DNA of 64,000 bases from Candidatus Poribacteria bacterium (GTDB lineage Bacteria; Poribacteria; WGA-4E; WGA-3G): contig JAJEJA010000087.1 in NCBI GenBank assembly GCA_022828145.1, forward strand, positions 1 through 64,000. The letters are read 5' to 3'. The notes beneath the pieces were generated by a model that searched no databases, had not been told where the DNA came from, and saw only the letters and a program-made list of their open reading frames with translations. The translations under genes and the position numbers were made by a program. Positions 44,910-54,417 of this stretch are shown in pieces. The first letter of the stretch is position 1. Each line of letters opens with the position of its first letter.

Positions 44910-46643
44910 TTACTTTGTCGGATTAAAAAGTTTCGGATCAATTTCAACGTTGAATCTGATGTTTGTGAGAACTGTTTCAAAGTGTTCGTGATGCGTCTCA
45001 ATCCAATGATGCGAAATTTTGATACCTTCTACACCCTTATACTGCCCCAAAGAGGTAACCCTGTTTAAGGGTGCCACTTCCTTCACAAACTGCACAATAT
45101 AGCCAGTTTGTTCGCTGATGAAAATCTTGAGCGGTGTTCCAGAAGGTTGCCAAACACGAAGTACAGAAGCAATCCCATCTTTAACCTTCTCTGTTCCAAC
45201 ATATTGAATAGGTGCCTCATTTTGAGTAAGTGTTACCAAGAGCCATATCGGTTCACTGAATATTATATCCTTATATTGCTCTAACATAAACTTGGCATGT
45301 ATACCAGTCATCTGTTTATAAGTTCCATCAATTTGTTGATCATATATTGCAGTACCATCAAATATCCGGCTGAACTGAGCACCTGTCTTGCGCGTCAAAT
45401 CATAACGGTACTTATTACGGGTATGGTATGCTTTACCATTGCTCTCATTAGCAATAGACCCGTCTGGATGGCGTTGAAAGGAATGAAAGTTATACACAAA
45501 GTTTTCTACAGCTTTAAGTCTCTCAAGTCCACCGTGTGCCTCAACAGCCTTTGCGACAATTTTTTGCGTTCTCGGATCATCATAAGTTGCAAGGTTTTCC
45601 TTCACCAGTTCATCAACTGCTTTCTCAAGATCCTCCTCATCAAGATCCGTCTTTCGAACAACACCATTAGCATCCATCAGAAAGACTGCGGGTAAAGTGT
45701 GTATTTGAAACATGTTCATTAGCATCCCATATAAGTCGTAGTAGTGGATCCATGCGGCACGTTTTCGCACTAACGGATCGGAAATTTGGGTTTTAGATAC
45801 GTCTGCATTCGCAGTGATAAGCTGGAACTTTTTGTTTTTATATTTGCTATAAACTACTTTCAGATTCAGACTTTGCGTCTCTGCTTCGTTAACACCATAA
45901 TACAACAATACTACCTTTCCACGATAATGACGTGTGTCGCCTTGTTGCCAGCGTGAGTTTTCATTTATTATCTCAAAGTGTGGTGCTGTTTGCCCTATCC
46001 AACCGTTGTGCTTTTTTGGTACTTCTCCTGTTCGTGAAGCAGTATCCAAATCAAGAATCTGTCTCGCAATTCCTGCCTGCATTCCATCAGCAAATTCTGG
46101 GTGGTTTATCAATTTTTTATAGACAGCATCAGCTTTACCGTGTGCTTTCTGTTTATCATACGCTAACCCTAATTCCAGCAAGCCGCGTTCAAGTGAACGC
46201 CACCTGAACGCATCCCCTATTGACATAGGAAAACGCGTCCCAGGAACATAATCAGGTGGTGTAATCCTTATCAGTTTTTCAAGTGCGGCGATCCCTGTTT
46301 CAACGCGTCCTAATTTCACTGATGCCTTGCCAAGGTAGTAATAAACCTTATCTACACGTTCAGATGATGGGTGTGCAGTAATAAAATCATTTGACATCAC
46401 TACCAATTTCTCTAATTCTTCAGTATCGTTAGGATCAATGAGATGCTTCATAAATGCCTTCATTGCCGCATACGAGATTGCTTTATAAGCATCAAATATT
46501 TTTTGATTATCAGGTTTTCTCAGATTCACACTTGTGTCTGTACCTGCCTGCTGTGAATAGGAGATATTCACACATAAGGCTGTGATCAGTACCAGAACAG
46601 TGTTCAAATACATACCTAATTTTGCATGTTTTTGGAAGAACAT
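44910..46643 (-). CDS. Exported TPR / cysteine-free thioredoxin-fold / LolA-like protein (copy 1)
   Basis: 577 residues. A signal peptide (YLNTVLVLITALCVNISYS) precedes three parts. Residues about 40-210 are a TPR-like helical region (VYYYLGKASVKLGRVETGIA, GLLELGLAYDKQKAHGKADA). Residues about 220-360 are a TlpA/redoxin-like domain (IGQTAPHFEI, GKVVLLYYG, FQIHTLPAVFLMDANGVV) in which the expected CxxC after the first strand is absent. The C-terminal about 200 residues begin KAVEAHGGLERLKAVENF and resemble LolA/MucB-like lipid-binding folds. A non-redox, binding or carrier role in the periplasm is inferred. It is a close paralogue of the next gene upstream. Confidence 0.75.
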   Translation of the reverse strand: MFFQKHAKLGMYLNTVLVLITALCVNISYSQQAGTDTSVNLRKPDNQKIFDAYKAISYAAMKAFMKHLIDPNDTEELEKLVVMSNDFITAHPSSERVDKVYYYLGKASVKLGRVETGIAALEKLIRITPPDYVPGTRFPMSIGDAFRWRSLERGLLELGLAYDKQKAHGKADAVYKKLINHPEFADGMQAGIARQILDLDTASRTGEVPKKHNGWIGQTAPHFEIINENSRWQQGDTRHYRGKVVLLYYGVNEAETQSLNLKVVYSKYKNKKFQLITANADVSKTQISDPLVRKRAAWIHYYDLYGMLMNMFQIHTLPAVFLMDANGVVRKTDLDEEDLEKAVDELVKENLATYDDPRTQKIVAKAVEAHGGLERLKAVENFVYNFHSFQRHPDGSIANESNGKAYHTRNKYRYDLTRKTGAQFSRIFDGTAIYDQQIDGTYKQMTGIHAKFMLEQYKDIIFSEPIWLLVTLTQNEAPIQYVGTEKVKDGIASVLRVWQPSGTPLKIFISEQTGYIVQFVKEVAPLNRVTSLGQYKGVEGIKISHHWIETHHEHFETVLTNIRFNVEIDPKLFNPTK

Positions 46644-46733
46644 CGTATACCTCTATAAACGGAACTCAAATTGTTGGATTTCTATCATTATACTTCCTTA
46701 TCAGACTGTGGCACTTTTGAAACCGGTACCGTC

Positions 46734-48458
46734 TTAATTCTTCAGATTAAAAAGTTTCGGATCAATTTCAGCGTTGAAACTGATATTGGAAATATTTACC
46801 TCATTATGTGACTCGTTCTTGAAAACGGTTTGATGTGAGATTATGATACCATCTACTTTCTTGAATTGCTTGAAAGACTGAACTGTATCTACACGTCCAT
46901 CGCTAAATATATACTGCACAATAAGATGTGTTTTTTCACTGATGAAGATTTTTAATGGTTTCCCTGAAGGTTGACGAACACGTAGCACAACAGCAGATCC
47001 ACCATTTACTGCCTCTGTCCCGACATATTGTATGGGTATCTTTTTCTGAGCGAGTTTTATCAATAACCATATCGGTTCATGAAAAACCATATCCTTGTGT
47101 CGGTTAATTACATATTTAGCTTCTTCATGGGGTAACTGCTGAAGTTTACCACCTTCTGATACATAGAGTGAAGTGCCATCAAATAGTTGGATTGATCGTT
47201 CCCTTTCCTTCGTATAGAATTCTGCCCGGAATCGATCTGGGTAATGGTAGACTTTACCGAATCCCTCCATCTCAGAAGTACCATCAGGGAAGTATTCATA
47301 GAGGCTTACATTCATCACCATGTTTTCTACTGCTTGCAGTTTCTCAAATCCCCCGTGTGCTTCAACAGCCTTTGTAACCAAGTTTTGTGTTCTCGGATCG
47401 GCATAAGTGTTAAGGTTTTCTTCTACCAGTTCAGCGACTGTTTTTTCAAGTGTTGCTGCGTCAATATGTGTCTCTTGCACAATACCATCACTATCCAATA
47501 GAAAGACAGCGGGTAACGTGTGTATCTGAAACATATCGGCAAATTTTCCGTGTGTGTCTCGGAAATGAATCCATGCGTCCGCTTTAGTCTCAACCGGTTT
47601 CGCGACAGGTTTTACTGCAACATCTGGGTTCATAGAGATAATCTGAAACTTTTGGTCTTTATATTTATCATGAAGTTGTTTCAGATTTAGATTTTGTGTG
47701 TCCGTAGCACCGTAATAGAGCAAAACGATCTTACCTTGATAGTGCTTCAAACAGATTCTCTGTTGTCTACTTTCTCCCTGGCGCATCCAGAAATTGGGTG
47801 CGGTTTGACCTTTCCATACAATGTGAGTTTTTAGAAATACTCCTGTCCGAGAGGTAATGTCTGTTTCAAGAATCTGTCTTGCACTCTGGGCTTGTACCCC
47901 TCCCGCATAATCTGGATCTGTTATCAGTTTTTTGTATACAGCATCAGCTTTATCGTATGCTTTCTGTTTGTCATACGCTAACCCTAATTCCAGCAAACCA
48001 TATTCATAAGGTCTCCACTTTAATGCATCCACCATTCCATCTGAATAGTAAGTCGTAGCAATATGATCAGGTGAGACATTCGCAATCAGTTTTTCAAAAA
48101 TAGCAATGCCTTTTTCAACCTGACCGAGTTGCGTCAATGCTTTACCGTAGTAGTAGTAAACTTCACCAATCCGTTCAGATGAGGGATACTTTTTGATAAA
48201 ATCATCTGATAATGTAACCAATTTCTCTAACGTATCCGTATCATTTGGATCGGTAAGGTGCTTCATAAATCCAAGCACTGCTGTTGAGGAAATTTCCTTA
48301 TACGTTTCATCCATTGCGCGAATATCAAGCTTTCTCAGGGTCGCACTTGCACTTGAGCCCACTTGCTGTGCATAAGATGTACTAATACAAAGAACTGTAA
48401 ACAGTACCAGAACACTTTTCAAGAACATGCTTAACTTTGTTTGTTGTCGGAAAAACAT
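46734..48458 (-). CDS. Exported TPR / cysteine-free thioredoxin-fold / LolA-like protein (copy 2)
   Basis: 574 residues with the same order of parts as copy 1: signal peptide (FLKSVLVLFTVLCISTSYA), TPR-like region (VYYYYGKALTQLGQVEKGIA), TlpA-like fold (KGQTAPNFWM, GKIVLLYYGATDTQNLNL, FQIHTLPAVFLLDSDGIV), and a LolA-like domain (KAVEAHGGFEKLQAVENM, ending DPKLFNLKN). Again no CxxC in the redoxin part. GGAGG precedes the start. The gap to copy 1 is 90 bp. Identity between the copies is clearly high at the ends and lower in the middle, as expected of an old tandem duplication. Confidence 0.75.
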   Translation of the reverse strand: MFFRQQTKLSMFLKSVLVLFTVLCISTSYAQQVGSSASATLRKLDIRAMDETYKEISSTAVLGFMKHLTDPNDTDTLEKLVTLSDDFIKKYPSSERIGEVYYYYGKALTQLGQVEKGIAIFEKLIANVSPDHIATTYYSDGMVDALKWRPYEYGLLELGLAYDKQKAYDKADAVYKKLITDPDYAGGVQAQSARQILETDITSRTGVFLKTHIVWKGQTAPNFWMRQGESRQQRICLKHYQGKIVLLYYGATDTQNLNLKQLHDKYKDQKFQIISMNPDVAVKPVAKPVETKADAWIHFRDTHGKFADMFQIHTLPAVFLLDSDGIVQETHIDAATLEKTVAELVEENLNTYADPRTQNLVTKAVEAHGGFEKLQAVENMVMNVSLYEYFPDGTSEMEGFGKVYHYPDRFRAEFYTKERERSIQLFDGTSLYVSEGGKLQQLPHEEAKYVINRHKDMVFHEPIWLLIKLAQKKIPIQYVGTEAVNGGSAVVLRVRQPSGKPLKIFISEKTHLIVQYIFSDGRVDTVQSFKQFKKVDGIIISHQTVFKNESHNEVNISNISFNAEIDPKLFNLKN

Positions 48459-48501
48459 CAGATTGCCTCCATAATTTTATATATGATTAACTGGTTTTCT
48501 T

Positions 48502-48554
48502 TTAATTGCAATTAATCTGTGTTGAAAATATGGTGTATTCTTCAAAAAAACTGG
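48502..48554 (+). repeat. 53-bp direct repeat, right copy
   Basis: Exact copy of 44582-44634, directly upstream of the second paralogue. Recombination between the two copies would delete both paralogous genes (about 3.9 kb). Confidence 0.9.
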
Positions 48555-48577
48555 ATCAAGATGGATGTGGTACGGAG

Positions 48578-48729
48578 AAAGAAGCACAATCAAGGATGAA
48601 TGTGCTACAAAGAGAAGCACAATCTAACAGAATGTGCTACAGCGATATGAAGATGGATGGGGCAGGGAGAATGGCAATGAAGGATAAATGTAGTAGAAAG
48701 TAGCACAATCAAGGATGAATGTGCTACAG
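48578..48729. repeat. Hairpin repeat cluster
   Basis: At least three GCACAATC...ATGTGC units: AAGGATGA loop (about 48584-48609), TAACAGA loop (48614-48640, identical in part to 1-39) and AAGGATGA loop (48702-48728). Mirrors the cluster at 44370-44880 on the other side of the paralogous pair. Confidence 0.8.
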
Positions 48730-48753
48730 TAGATATAGCAAGAGACTGAATGA

Positions 48754-49404
48754 TTACGTATCTAAAACAACATTACGATAGGCAACAGGACCGTGGTCAC
48801 CCTGCAAGAGTAAGGGACCCTTTACAGCTTCCTCATTTAGCATTGCCCCACGTGTAACCCCTACGACCTCAACGTCCTCGTGCACTATTTGTTCATTCCA
48901 CACGACTTTGACAAAAGTTGCATTAGCGGTTTTATTGCCGTTTGCATCAAACTTTGGGGCACGGAAGGTAATGTCGTAAGATTGCCATTCTCCGGGAGGT
49001 TTGCTGGCATTCACACGGGGTGGTACACCATCAACAGGTTTATTGTCTATCCAACGGCAATAGACACCACCACATGATCCGTAGTTGAGCTCTGTTGCAC
49101 CCCAACTATCCAATATTTGGATTTCGTATCTACCCATCACGTAGACCCCTGAGTTGGAACCTTGTGGCACCATAAATTCCACGTGCAGTTGGCAATCACC
49201 GTGTTCATATTCTGTATAGAGATCGGCTGTTCGTCCAGTCGGTCCATTGTAAAAGATGCCTTCGCCGGGAGTTGCTGTTAACAACTTACGATCATCGGGG
49301 TTGAGTGCGACATCACCGATAGCAGACCACGCATGTTCTGAGGCACCGCCTCTTGCATGCCAATTATCCAAATTTTTCCCATTAAAAAGTTCAACTTGCG
49401 TCAT
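48754..49404 (-). CDS. DUF1080 / 3-keto-disaccharide hydrolase-like protein
   Basis: 216 residues, one jelly-roll domain of the DUF1080 family: VELFNGKNLDNWHARGG at the start, DCQLHVEFMVPQGSNSGVYV, GRYEIQILDSWG, GEWQSYDITFRAPKFD, GPLLLQGDHGPVAYRNV at the end. Some members cleave 3-keto-glycosides; others only bind. No signal peptide is visible, unlike many relatives, so it may be cytoplasmic. AAGGAGA precedes the start. It is alone on its strand between a hairpin cluster and the divergent nucleotidyltransferase gene. Confidence 0.85.
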   Translation of the reverse strand: MTQVELFNGKNLDNWHARGGASEHAWSAIGDVALNPDDRKLLTATPGEGIFYNGPTGRTADLYTEYEHGDCQLHVEFMVPQGSNSGVYVMGRYEIQILDSWGATELNYGSCGGVYCRWIDNKPVDGVPPRVNASKPPGEWQSYDITFRAPKFDANGNKTANATFVKVVWNEQIVHEDVEVVGVTRGAMLNEEAVKGPLLLQGDHGPVAYRNVVLDT

Positions 49405-49690
49405 AAAAAGTCTCCTTATTTGAAATAGCGAATACCGGTATGTATAGAAATTGTTGTCCTAAACCTATGGATAGTGCCAATTAGCTTGTGTTGACACTGA
49501 CTAATTCTTGGTATTATATCACTGATTAATGTTTTTTTCTATATTTACTATAGTCTGGACAATTTTAGGGATTCTTAGTAGTTGACAGATTGAATGTAAC
49601 ATAGAATCTATCTGCTGGTGCTATACATCTAAGTAACCCAAGACTTTACACATCCTTGCCAAAACAATCAATACGTGATAAACTTATAAG

Positions 49691-50182
49691 ATGATGTCAC
49701 AGGAGAAAATCTATACCCGCAAAGAACTTGCTACAATACTTGAACACTTGAAAAGCAAAAGCAAGGTTGTTGTCACAACTAACGGATGCTTTGATGTTCT
49801 ACATTTAGGTCATCTCCGCTACCTCCAAGCTGCACGCAAACTCGGCGATTGCCTTGTTGTCGCGATAAATAGCGACACTTCTGTAACACAACTGAAAGGT
49901 CAAAACCGTCCACTCGTTCCTGAGGATGAACGCGCTGAAATGTTGGCAGGATTGGCATGTGTTGACTATGTCGTTATCTTCCCTGAATTGACACCAGTTG
50001 ATTTACTATCTGAACTCAAACCAAACATTCATGTCAAAGGTGGGGACTATACGTTAGAACAACTCATTGAAAGAGATACCGTTGAAGCAAATGGGGGAAA
50101 GGTGATAGTTGGACTAAATGTCCCTGGGAAATCCACTACGGACCTTATTGAAGTAATTTGCGAGAGATATATGAACTCATGA
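49691..50182 (+). CDS. D-glycero-beta-D-manno-heptose 1-phosphate adenylyltransferase-type enzyme
   Basis: 163 residues. A nucleotidyltransferase of the RfaE2/HldE C-terminal type: TNGCFDVLHLGHLRYLQAAR with the HxGH site, VAINSDTSVTQLKGQNRPLV, ERAEMLAGLACVDYVVIF, HVKGGDY. It would activate heptose-1-phosphate with ATP or CTP for LPS or S-layer glycan synthesis. The kinase half (RfaE1) is not in this window. Two ATGs start the frame and no SD is seen. It lies 14 bp before the HAF-repeat gene. The 286-bp gap upstream has a possible TTGACA at 49491 with a poor -10. Confidence 0.85.
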   Translation: MMSQEKIYTRKELATILEHLKSKSKVVVTTNGCFDVLHLGHLRYLQAARKLGDCLVVAINSDTSVTQLKGQNRPLVPEDERAEMLAGLACVDYVVIFPELTPVDLLSELKPNIHVKGGDYTLEQLIERDTVEANGGKVIVGLNVPGKSTTDLIEVICERYMNS

Positions 50183-50196
50183 AGGAGATTTTTATT

Positions 50197-52875
50197 ATGC
50201 AAGCTCATATTAAAACAAGTTTCTTATTTTTCATGTTTACGCTTTTCATGTGTGTTAATTTCTTTTTTTTAACAAACGCCGCTGCGCAAGTCAACATTAC
50301 ACCCGTTGATGCGCCCAATGACTCAGACTACACCTTTGAAAGTATTGAAGTTGAAGGAATAAATAAATTATCTTTGACAGCAAGTAGTGATTTTGACGAT
50401 TATGCAGGCTACACGCAGCTTGCGGACGGGGAAAAAGAGATTGCTTTCACAATCATTGATGGCGTTTTTACGACCTATGAGTTCCCAGACGCACAGAATA
50501 CTTATTTCTACGCGCTCGGTAATGATGGGCGCGCTGCGGGGTACTACGAGGATAGCAAGGGTTTACACCACGGTGTTATCTTGGAAAATGGTGAGTTACG
50601 TCAATACGATTTTCCCAATGCTGTGCAAACACAGATATACGGTATTAGTGACGCGACAGGAGTATTGACAGGTAATTGGATAGATGCTGCTGGGGTTAGA
50701 CGTGGATTTACAGGAGACAAAATCCTTGAGTTCCCCGGGGCAACAGCAACATTCGCCGATTTTGTCAACTCGGATGGCAATTTGTTTGGCAGCTACATAG
50801 ATGCTAACGGGGTGTTTCAAGAATACGCATATTCCTCGGATGGCAGGTATGTAGCTTTCGAACTCACAAATGCAGAAAACCTTGAATTCTTTTATGTCCA
50901 TGGGGTTAACGATGCACTCGTAAGGATCGCCCGAGGTAAAGTGTTCGGTGATGTCATTCGCACTTATATTGGTACATTTACTGACGGTCTGCGGGAATTG
51001 AAGGTTCCGGACAGTGTTAGCACACAAGGTTATAATATCAATCAGGATGGCTCTGTTGTCGGGTTCTATGACACATCTGATGAACGTAGACACGGGTTTA
51101 TCGCTAAACCCATTGAAGTCGTTAATCAACCCGTTTTCCAAATCAGTGGTTTCGACTATACTTACGAGAGTATTGATGTTCCGGGTGTAGATTTTTTAGC
51201 CTTGACAGCGAGTTCTGACTTTGAAGATTATGCAGGTTACACGGAAAGTGCAGATGGCGAAAAAATGGTAGCCTTTACCCTCATTGATGGTGTTTTTAAG
51301 ACATACGATTTTCCGGGTTCACAGAACACCTATTTCTATGCCCTCGGTAATGATGGACGGGCTGCCGGACACTACGAGGATAGTGAGGGACACCACCGCG
51401 GTATCATCCTACAAGATGGTGAGTTACAACCATACGATTTTCCAGGATCCGTTGAAACGGAGATATGGGGTATCAGTGATGCGACAGGGAATCTGACGGG
51501 TAATTGGACAGATGCTTCGGGCGTGCGACGCGGATTCACAGGGGACATCATCGTTGAGTATCCGGGGGCAGTGGAAACTTATGCCGATTTTATCAACGCG
51601 TTAGGGGGTATGTTTGGTAGCTACGTAGATGAAGAAGGTACATATACGCCATACCTACGCGCACCGGATGGCAGGTATGTATCTTTCACCCCTCCAACCC
51701 AAGAAACTTATGAATTCTTTTTTGTGCACGGTTTCACAGATACAAAGATTTCCGTTTCCCGAGGCAAGGTTGTCGGCGAGGTCACCCGCACTTATGTCGG
51801 TACATTTCTTGGCGGACTTCATGAATTGAAATTTCCTGGCAGCATTAGAACGGAGGGGTACAATATCAATCAGGACACTTCTGTCGTTGGACACTATGAC
51901 TCACCCGATGGACGCAGACACGGATTTATCGCAAGACCCGCTGATAAGACTGATAGCATTTTTTTTGGCAACGCCTACACCGTAAAGTTGACTAAAGGCT
52001 TGAACATGCTTTCGGTGCCATTGGCAGCCACAACACCGATGAACGCCAAGGACCTTGTCGCTTTGGCAGGTGCTACAACTGTCATAACACTTGATGCCGA
52101 AAACCAACGTTTTATCGGTTGGACACCAAGCGCGCCCGATGCTGGTTTCTCAATAGAAGGCGGAAAAGGCTATATCGTCAATGTTCCCAAAGCTCGCAAC
52201 TTTGCATTTGTCGGCTCGCAGTGGACAGGTCAAACAGAGGATGCCGCTGCACCTCCCATAACCACACAGATGCCTAAGGAAGCGTGGGCGTTTGTTGTCA
52301 GTGGACATTTGTCAGGGAAACTAACATTTGACGGTTACAAGGTCATCGTCCGCAACATGAGAACAAACAGCGCGATAACTGCCTCAGTGCAAGGCGATTA
52401 CTTCGCAGCTGCAACTGCAGACCTGTCGCGACGCAGTGTTGTCCAAGCCGGAGACATGATTGAAGTTCGCGTAGTCGGTCCCGATGGCAATGTTGAATCA
52501 CAAACCCGCAGTTTTAAAGCGACGCTTGAGCACCTTGCAAACGCTGTTCTGGCTGTCAATCTTGATAGCATCGGTCAACCAATGCAGAATCAACTATTAC
52601 AGAACTATCCGAACCCGTTCAACCCAGAAACGTGGATCCCGTATCAACTCTCGGAAGACAGTGCTGTAACTATATCCATTTACGATGCAAGTTGTAAGTT
52701 AATTAGAACACTGTCGCTCGGCACACAATCCGCAGGTTTCTATAATAGTCGGGAACGCGCGGCGTATTGGGATGGACGTAATGCATTGAATGAACGTGTT
52801 GCAAGTGGTATCTATTTTTACCAGTTGACAACCCCTACCTTCCAACAAACGCGGCGGCTTGTCATTGTAAAGTAG
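50197..52875 (+). CDS. Secreted HAF-repeat protein with FlgD-like sorting tail
   Basis: 892 residues from the ATG at 50197 (AAGGAG nine bases upstream; the longer frame overlaps the previous gene). A signal peptide ends at AAAQ. Two copies of a module of about 270 residues follow (roughly 40-310 and 325-590), each with ESI-x-V-x-G, LTASSDF, DYAGYT, NTYFYALGNDGRAAG, ISDATGxLTGNW and SVVGxYD segments. These are like the extracellular HAF repeats that form beta-propeller-like blades. A further beta domain leads to a C-terminal NYPNPFNPETWIPYQL tail with AAYWDGRN and SGIYFYQLTT, the same tail as in the metalloprotease at 2480. Surface or secreted; function unknown. Confidence 0.75.
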   Translation: MQAHIKTSFLFFMFTLFMCVNFFFLTNAAAQVNITPVDAPNDSDYTFESIEVEGINKLSLTASSDFDDYAGYTQLADGEKEIAFTIIDGVFTTYEFPDAQNTYFYALGNDGRAAGYYEDSKGLHHGVILENGELRQYDFPNAVQTQIYGISDATGVLTGNWIDAAGVRRGFTGDKILEFPGATATFADFVNSDGNLFGSYIDANGVFQEYAYSSDGRYVAFELTNAENLEFFYVHGVNDALVRIARGKVFGDVIRTYIGTFTDGLRELKVPDSVSTQGYNINQDGSVVGFYDTSDERRHGFIAKPIEVVNQPVFQISGFDYTYESIDVPGVDFLALTASSDFEDYAGYTESADGEKMVAFTLIDGVFKTYDFPGSQNTYFYALGNDGRAAGHYEDSEGHHRGIILQDGELQPYDFPGSVETEIWGISDATGNLTGNWTDASGVRRGFTGDIIVEYPGAVETYADFINALGGMFGSYVDEEGTYTPYLRAPDGRYVSFTPPTQETYEFFFVHGFTDTKISVSRGKVVGEVTRTYVGTFLGGLHELKFPGSIRTEGYNINQDTSVVGHYDSPDGRRHGFIARPADKTDSIFFGNAYTVKLTKGLNMLSVPLAATTPMNAKDLVALAGATTVITLDAENQRFIGWTPSAPDAGFSIEGGKGYIVNVPKARNFAFVGSQWTGQTEDAAAPPITTQMPKEAWAFVVSGHLSGKLTFDGYKVIVRNMRTNSAITASVQGDYFAAATADLSRRSVVQAGDMIEVRVVGPDGNVESQTRSFKATLEHLANAVLAVNLDSIGQPMQNQLLQNYPNPFNPETWIPYQLSEDSAVTISIYDASCKLIRTLSLGTQSAGFYNSRERAAYWDGRNALNERVASGIYFYQLTTPTFQQTRRLVIVK

Positions 52876-52953
52876 GGTTGTATATCGCAACCTGTATGAA
52901 GATTAAGAAATTATTTCGGTAATTCTAATTTTTACCTAACCTGGTCAATCAAT

Positions 52954-52978
52954 GCTGAATACACGCAGGGTATTCAGC
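52954..52978. promoter_or_regulatory. Dyad just upstream of the GH88 gene
   Basis: Perfect 9-bp inverted repeat GCTGAATAC / GTATTCAGC with a 7-bp centre, ending 14 bp before the ATG at 52993 and right before its SD. It could be an operator or an mRNA hairpin limiting translation. No T-tract follows, so it is not a normal terminator of the preceding gene. Confidence 0.5.
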
Positions 52979-52992
52979 AAGAATGGAGAATC

Positions 52993-54363
52993 ATGAATAT
53001 AGATGCTACTGTACAAATAAATGAGCTCAAACCACAGATTGAAAGAGTTTTTGCATGTTCCGGTCAGAAGATATTAGCTATTGAAGACACTTGGAAACCA
53101 GAGAATGGAACACCTGTCTTTACGGTTGCCGGAACTTATACAACACGAGGATGGACAGAATGGACACAAGGATTCCAATTCGGTTCCGCTATTCTACAAT
53201 TCGATGCGACAGGCGATGAAACGTTTCTTGAAATCGGCAGGAAAAATACGATTGAGAAGATGTCACCCCATGTTACACATATCGGGGTGCATGACCACGG
53301 ATTTAATAACGTCTCTACATACGGAAACTTACGACGGTTGATGCGCGAAGGTTTAATTCCTTGGAATGACAACGAGATGCATTTCTATGAACTTGCACTA
53401 AAAGCATCAGCAGCAGTTCAGGCGAGTCGATGGACAACGATAAAAGATGGAGGGGGATACATTGCATCTTTCAACGGACCCCATTCACTCTTTTCCGATA
53501 CGATACGTTCACTCAGGGTTTTAGCAGTCGGACATACACTCGGCGCAGTGTTGATGGGTGAAGGTGATGTGGCAGTTGACCTATTGGAAAGATTGATACA
53601 GCATTCACAGACAACGGCAAAGTACAATGTGTATTACGGTCAAGGTCGTGATGCTTATGATGTCAGAGGACGAGTTGTGCATGAATCTATATTCAACACA
53701 AACGATGGCAATTATCGTTGTCCGAGTACACAACAGGGGTACTCACCCTTCTCTACATGGACGCGGGGATTAGCCTGGATTCTGACAGGATATGCTGAGC
53801 AGCTTGAATTTTTTGATACAATTTCGGACGATGACCTTGAAACTTACGGTGGACATTCCGAAGTCATTGAACACATGCAGGAGGCTGCCGTTGCAACCGC
53901 GGATTTCTACATTGATAATACAGCGCAAGACGGAATACCGTATTGGGATACAGGTGCTCCCGGTCTGTCAAAACTTGGTGATTATTTGAATACTCCGTCA
54001 AATCCATATAATGATTATGAACCTGTTGATAGTTCCGCAGCCGCAATCGCAGCACAAGGTCTCATTAGACTCGGGAACTGGTTTAGAAAACATGGAGAGG
54101 ATGAAACAGGAAGTCGATATTATCAAGCCGGACTCACAGTAGCCAGAACACTTTTTAGTGAACCTTATCTCTCTACATCAGAGAACCATCAAGGATTGTT
54201 GTTGCATTCAGTATATCACCGTCCGAATGGATGGGATTATGTGCCAGAGGGTCAGAGTGTTCCGTGCGGAGAAGCATCTATGTGGGGAGACTATCACGCA
54301 CGAGAACTGGCAGTCTTACTCTGGCGGGAGATGAATGGCAAACCGTATTTGACGTTCTTTTAA
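52993..54363 (+). CDS. GH88-like unsaturated glucuronyl hydrolase
   Basis: 456 residues, cytoplasmic. Family 88/105 (alpha/alpha)6-barrel features: WTEWTQGFQFGSAILQF, HDHGFNNVSTYGNL (first catalytic Asp region), GYSPFSTWTRGLAWILTGYA (tryptophan/arginine lining), IPYWDTGAPG and PVDSSAAAIAAQGLIRL (the DSSAAAIAA signature). These enzymes hydrate the 4,5-unsaturated uronic acid left by polysaccharide lyases. The neighbouring rhamnonate-dehydratase-like enzyme and sulfatase suggest a sulfated, uronate- and deoxysugar-containing polymer as source. The polymer itself is inference; the family call is good. Confidence 0.8.
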   Translation: MNIDATVQINELKPQIERVFACSGQKILAIEDTWKPENGTPVFTVAGTYTTRGWTEWTQGFQFGSAILQFDATGDETFLEIGRKNTIEKMSPHVTHIGVHDHGFNNVSTYGNLRRLMREGLIPWNDNEMHFYELALKASAAVQASRWTTIKDGGGYIASFNGPHSLFSDTIRSLRVLAVGHTLGAVLMGEGDVAVDLLERLIQHSQTTAKYNVYYGQGRDAYDVRGRVVHESIFNTNDGNYRCPSTQQGYSPFSTWTRGLAWILTGYAEQLEFFDTISDDDLETYGGHSEVIEHMQEAAVATADFYIDNTAQDGIPYWDTGAPGLSKLGDYLNTPSNPYNDYEPVDSSAAAIAAQGLIRLGNWFRKHGEDETGSRYYQAGLTVARTLFSEPYLSTSENHQGLLLHSVYHRPNGWDYVPEGQSVPCGEASMWGDYHARELAVLLWREMNGKPYLTFF

Positions 54364-54417
54364 ACACCATGACCAATCATTTAAGGATATGGCGATGCAT
54401 AATGTATTCATCTAAGG

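Noticed and set aside
48506-48703. 65-codon frame over the right direct repeat
   Set aside because: Consists of repeat DNA (53-bp repeat plus hairpin units) and similar sequence is non-coding elsewhere in the window.
49491-49519. TTGACA ahead of the nucleotidyltransferase gene as its promoter
   Set aside because: The -10 is poor at any allowed spacing (TATTAT at 15 bp or TTATAT at 17 bp) and it is about 170 bp from the start; too weak to list.
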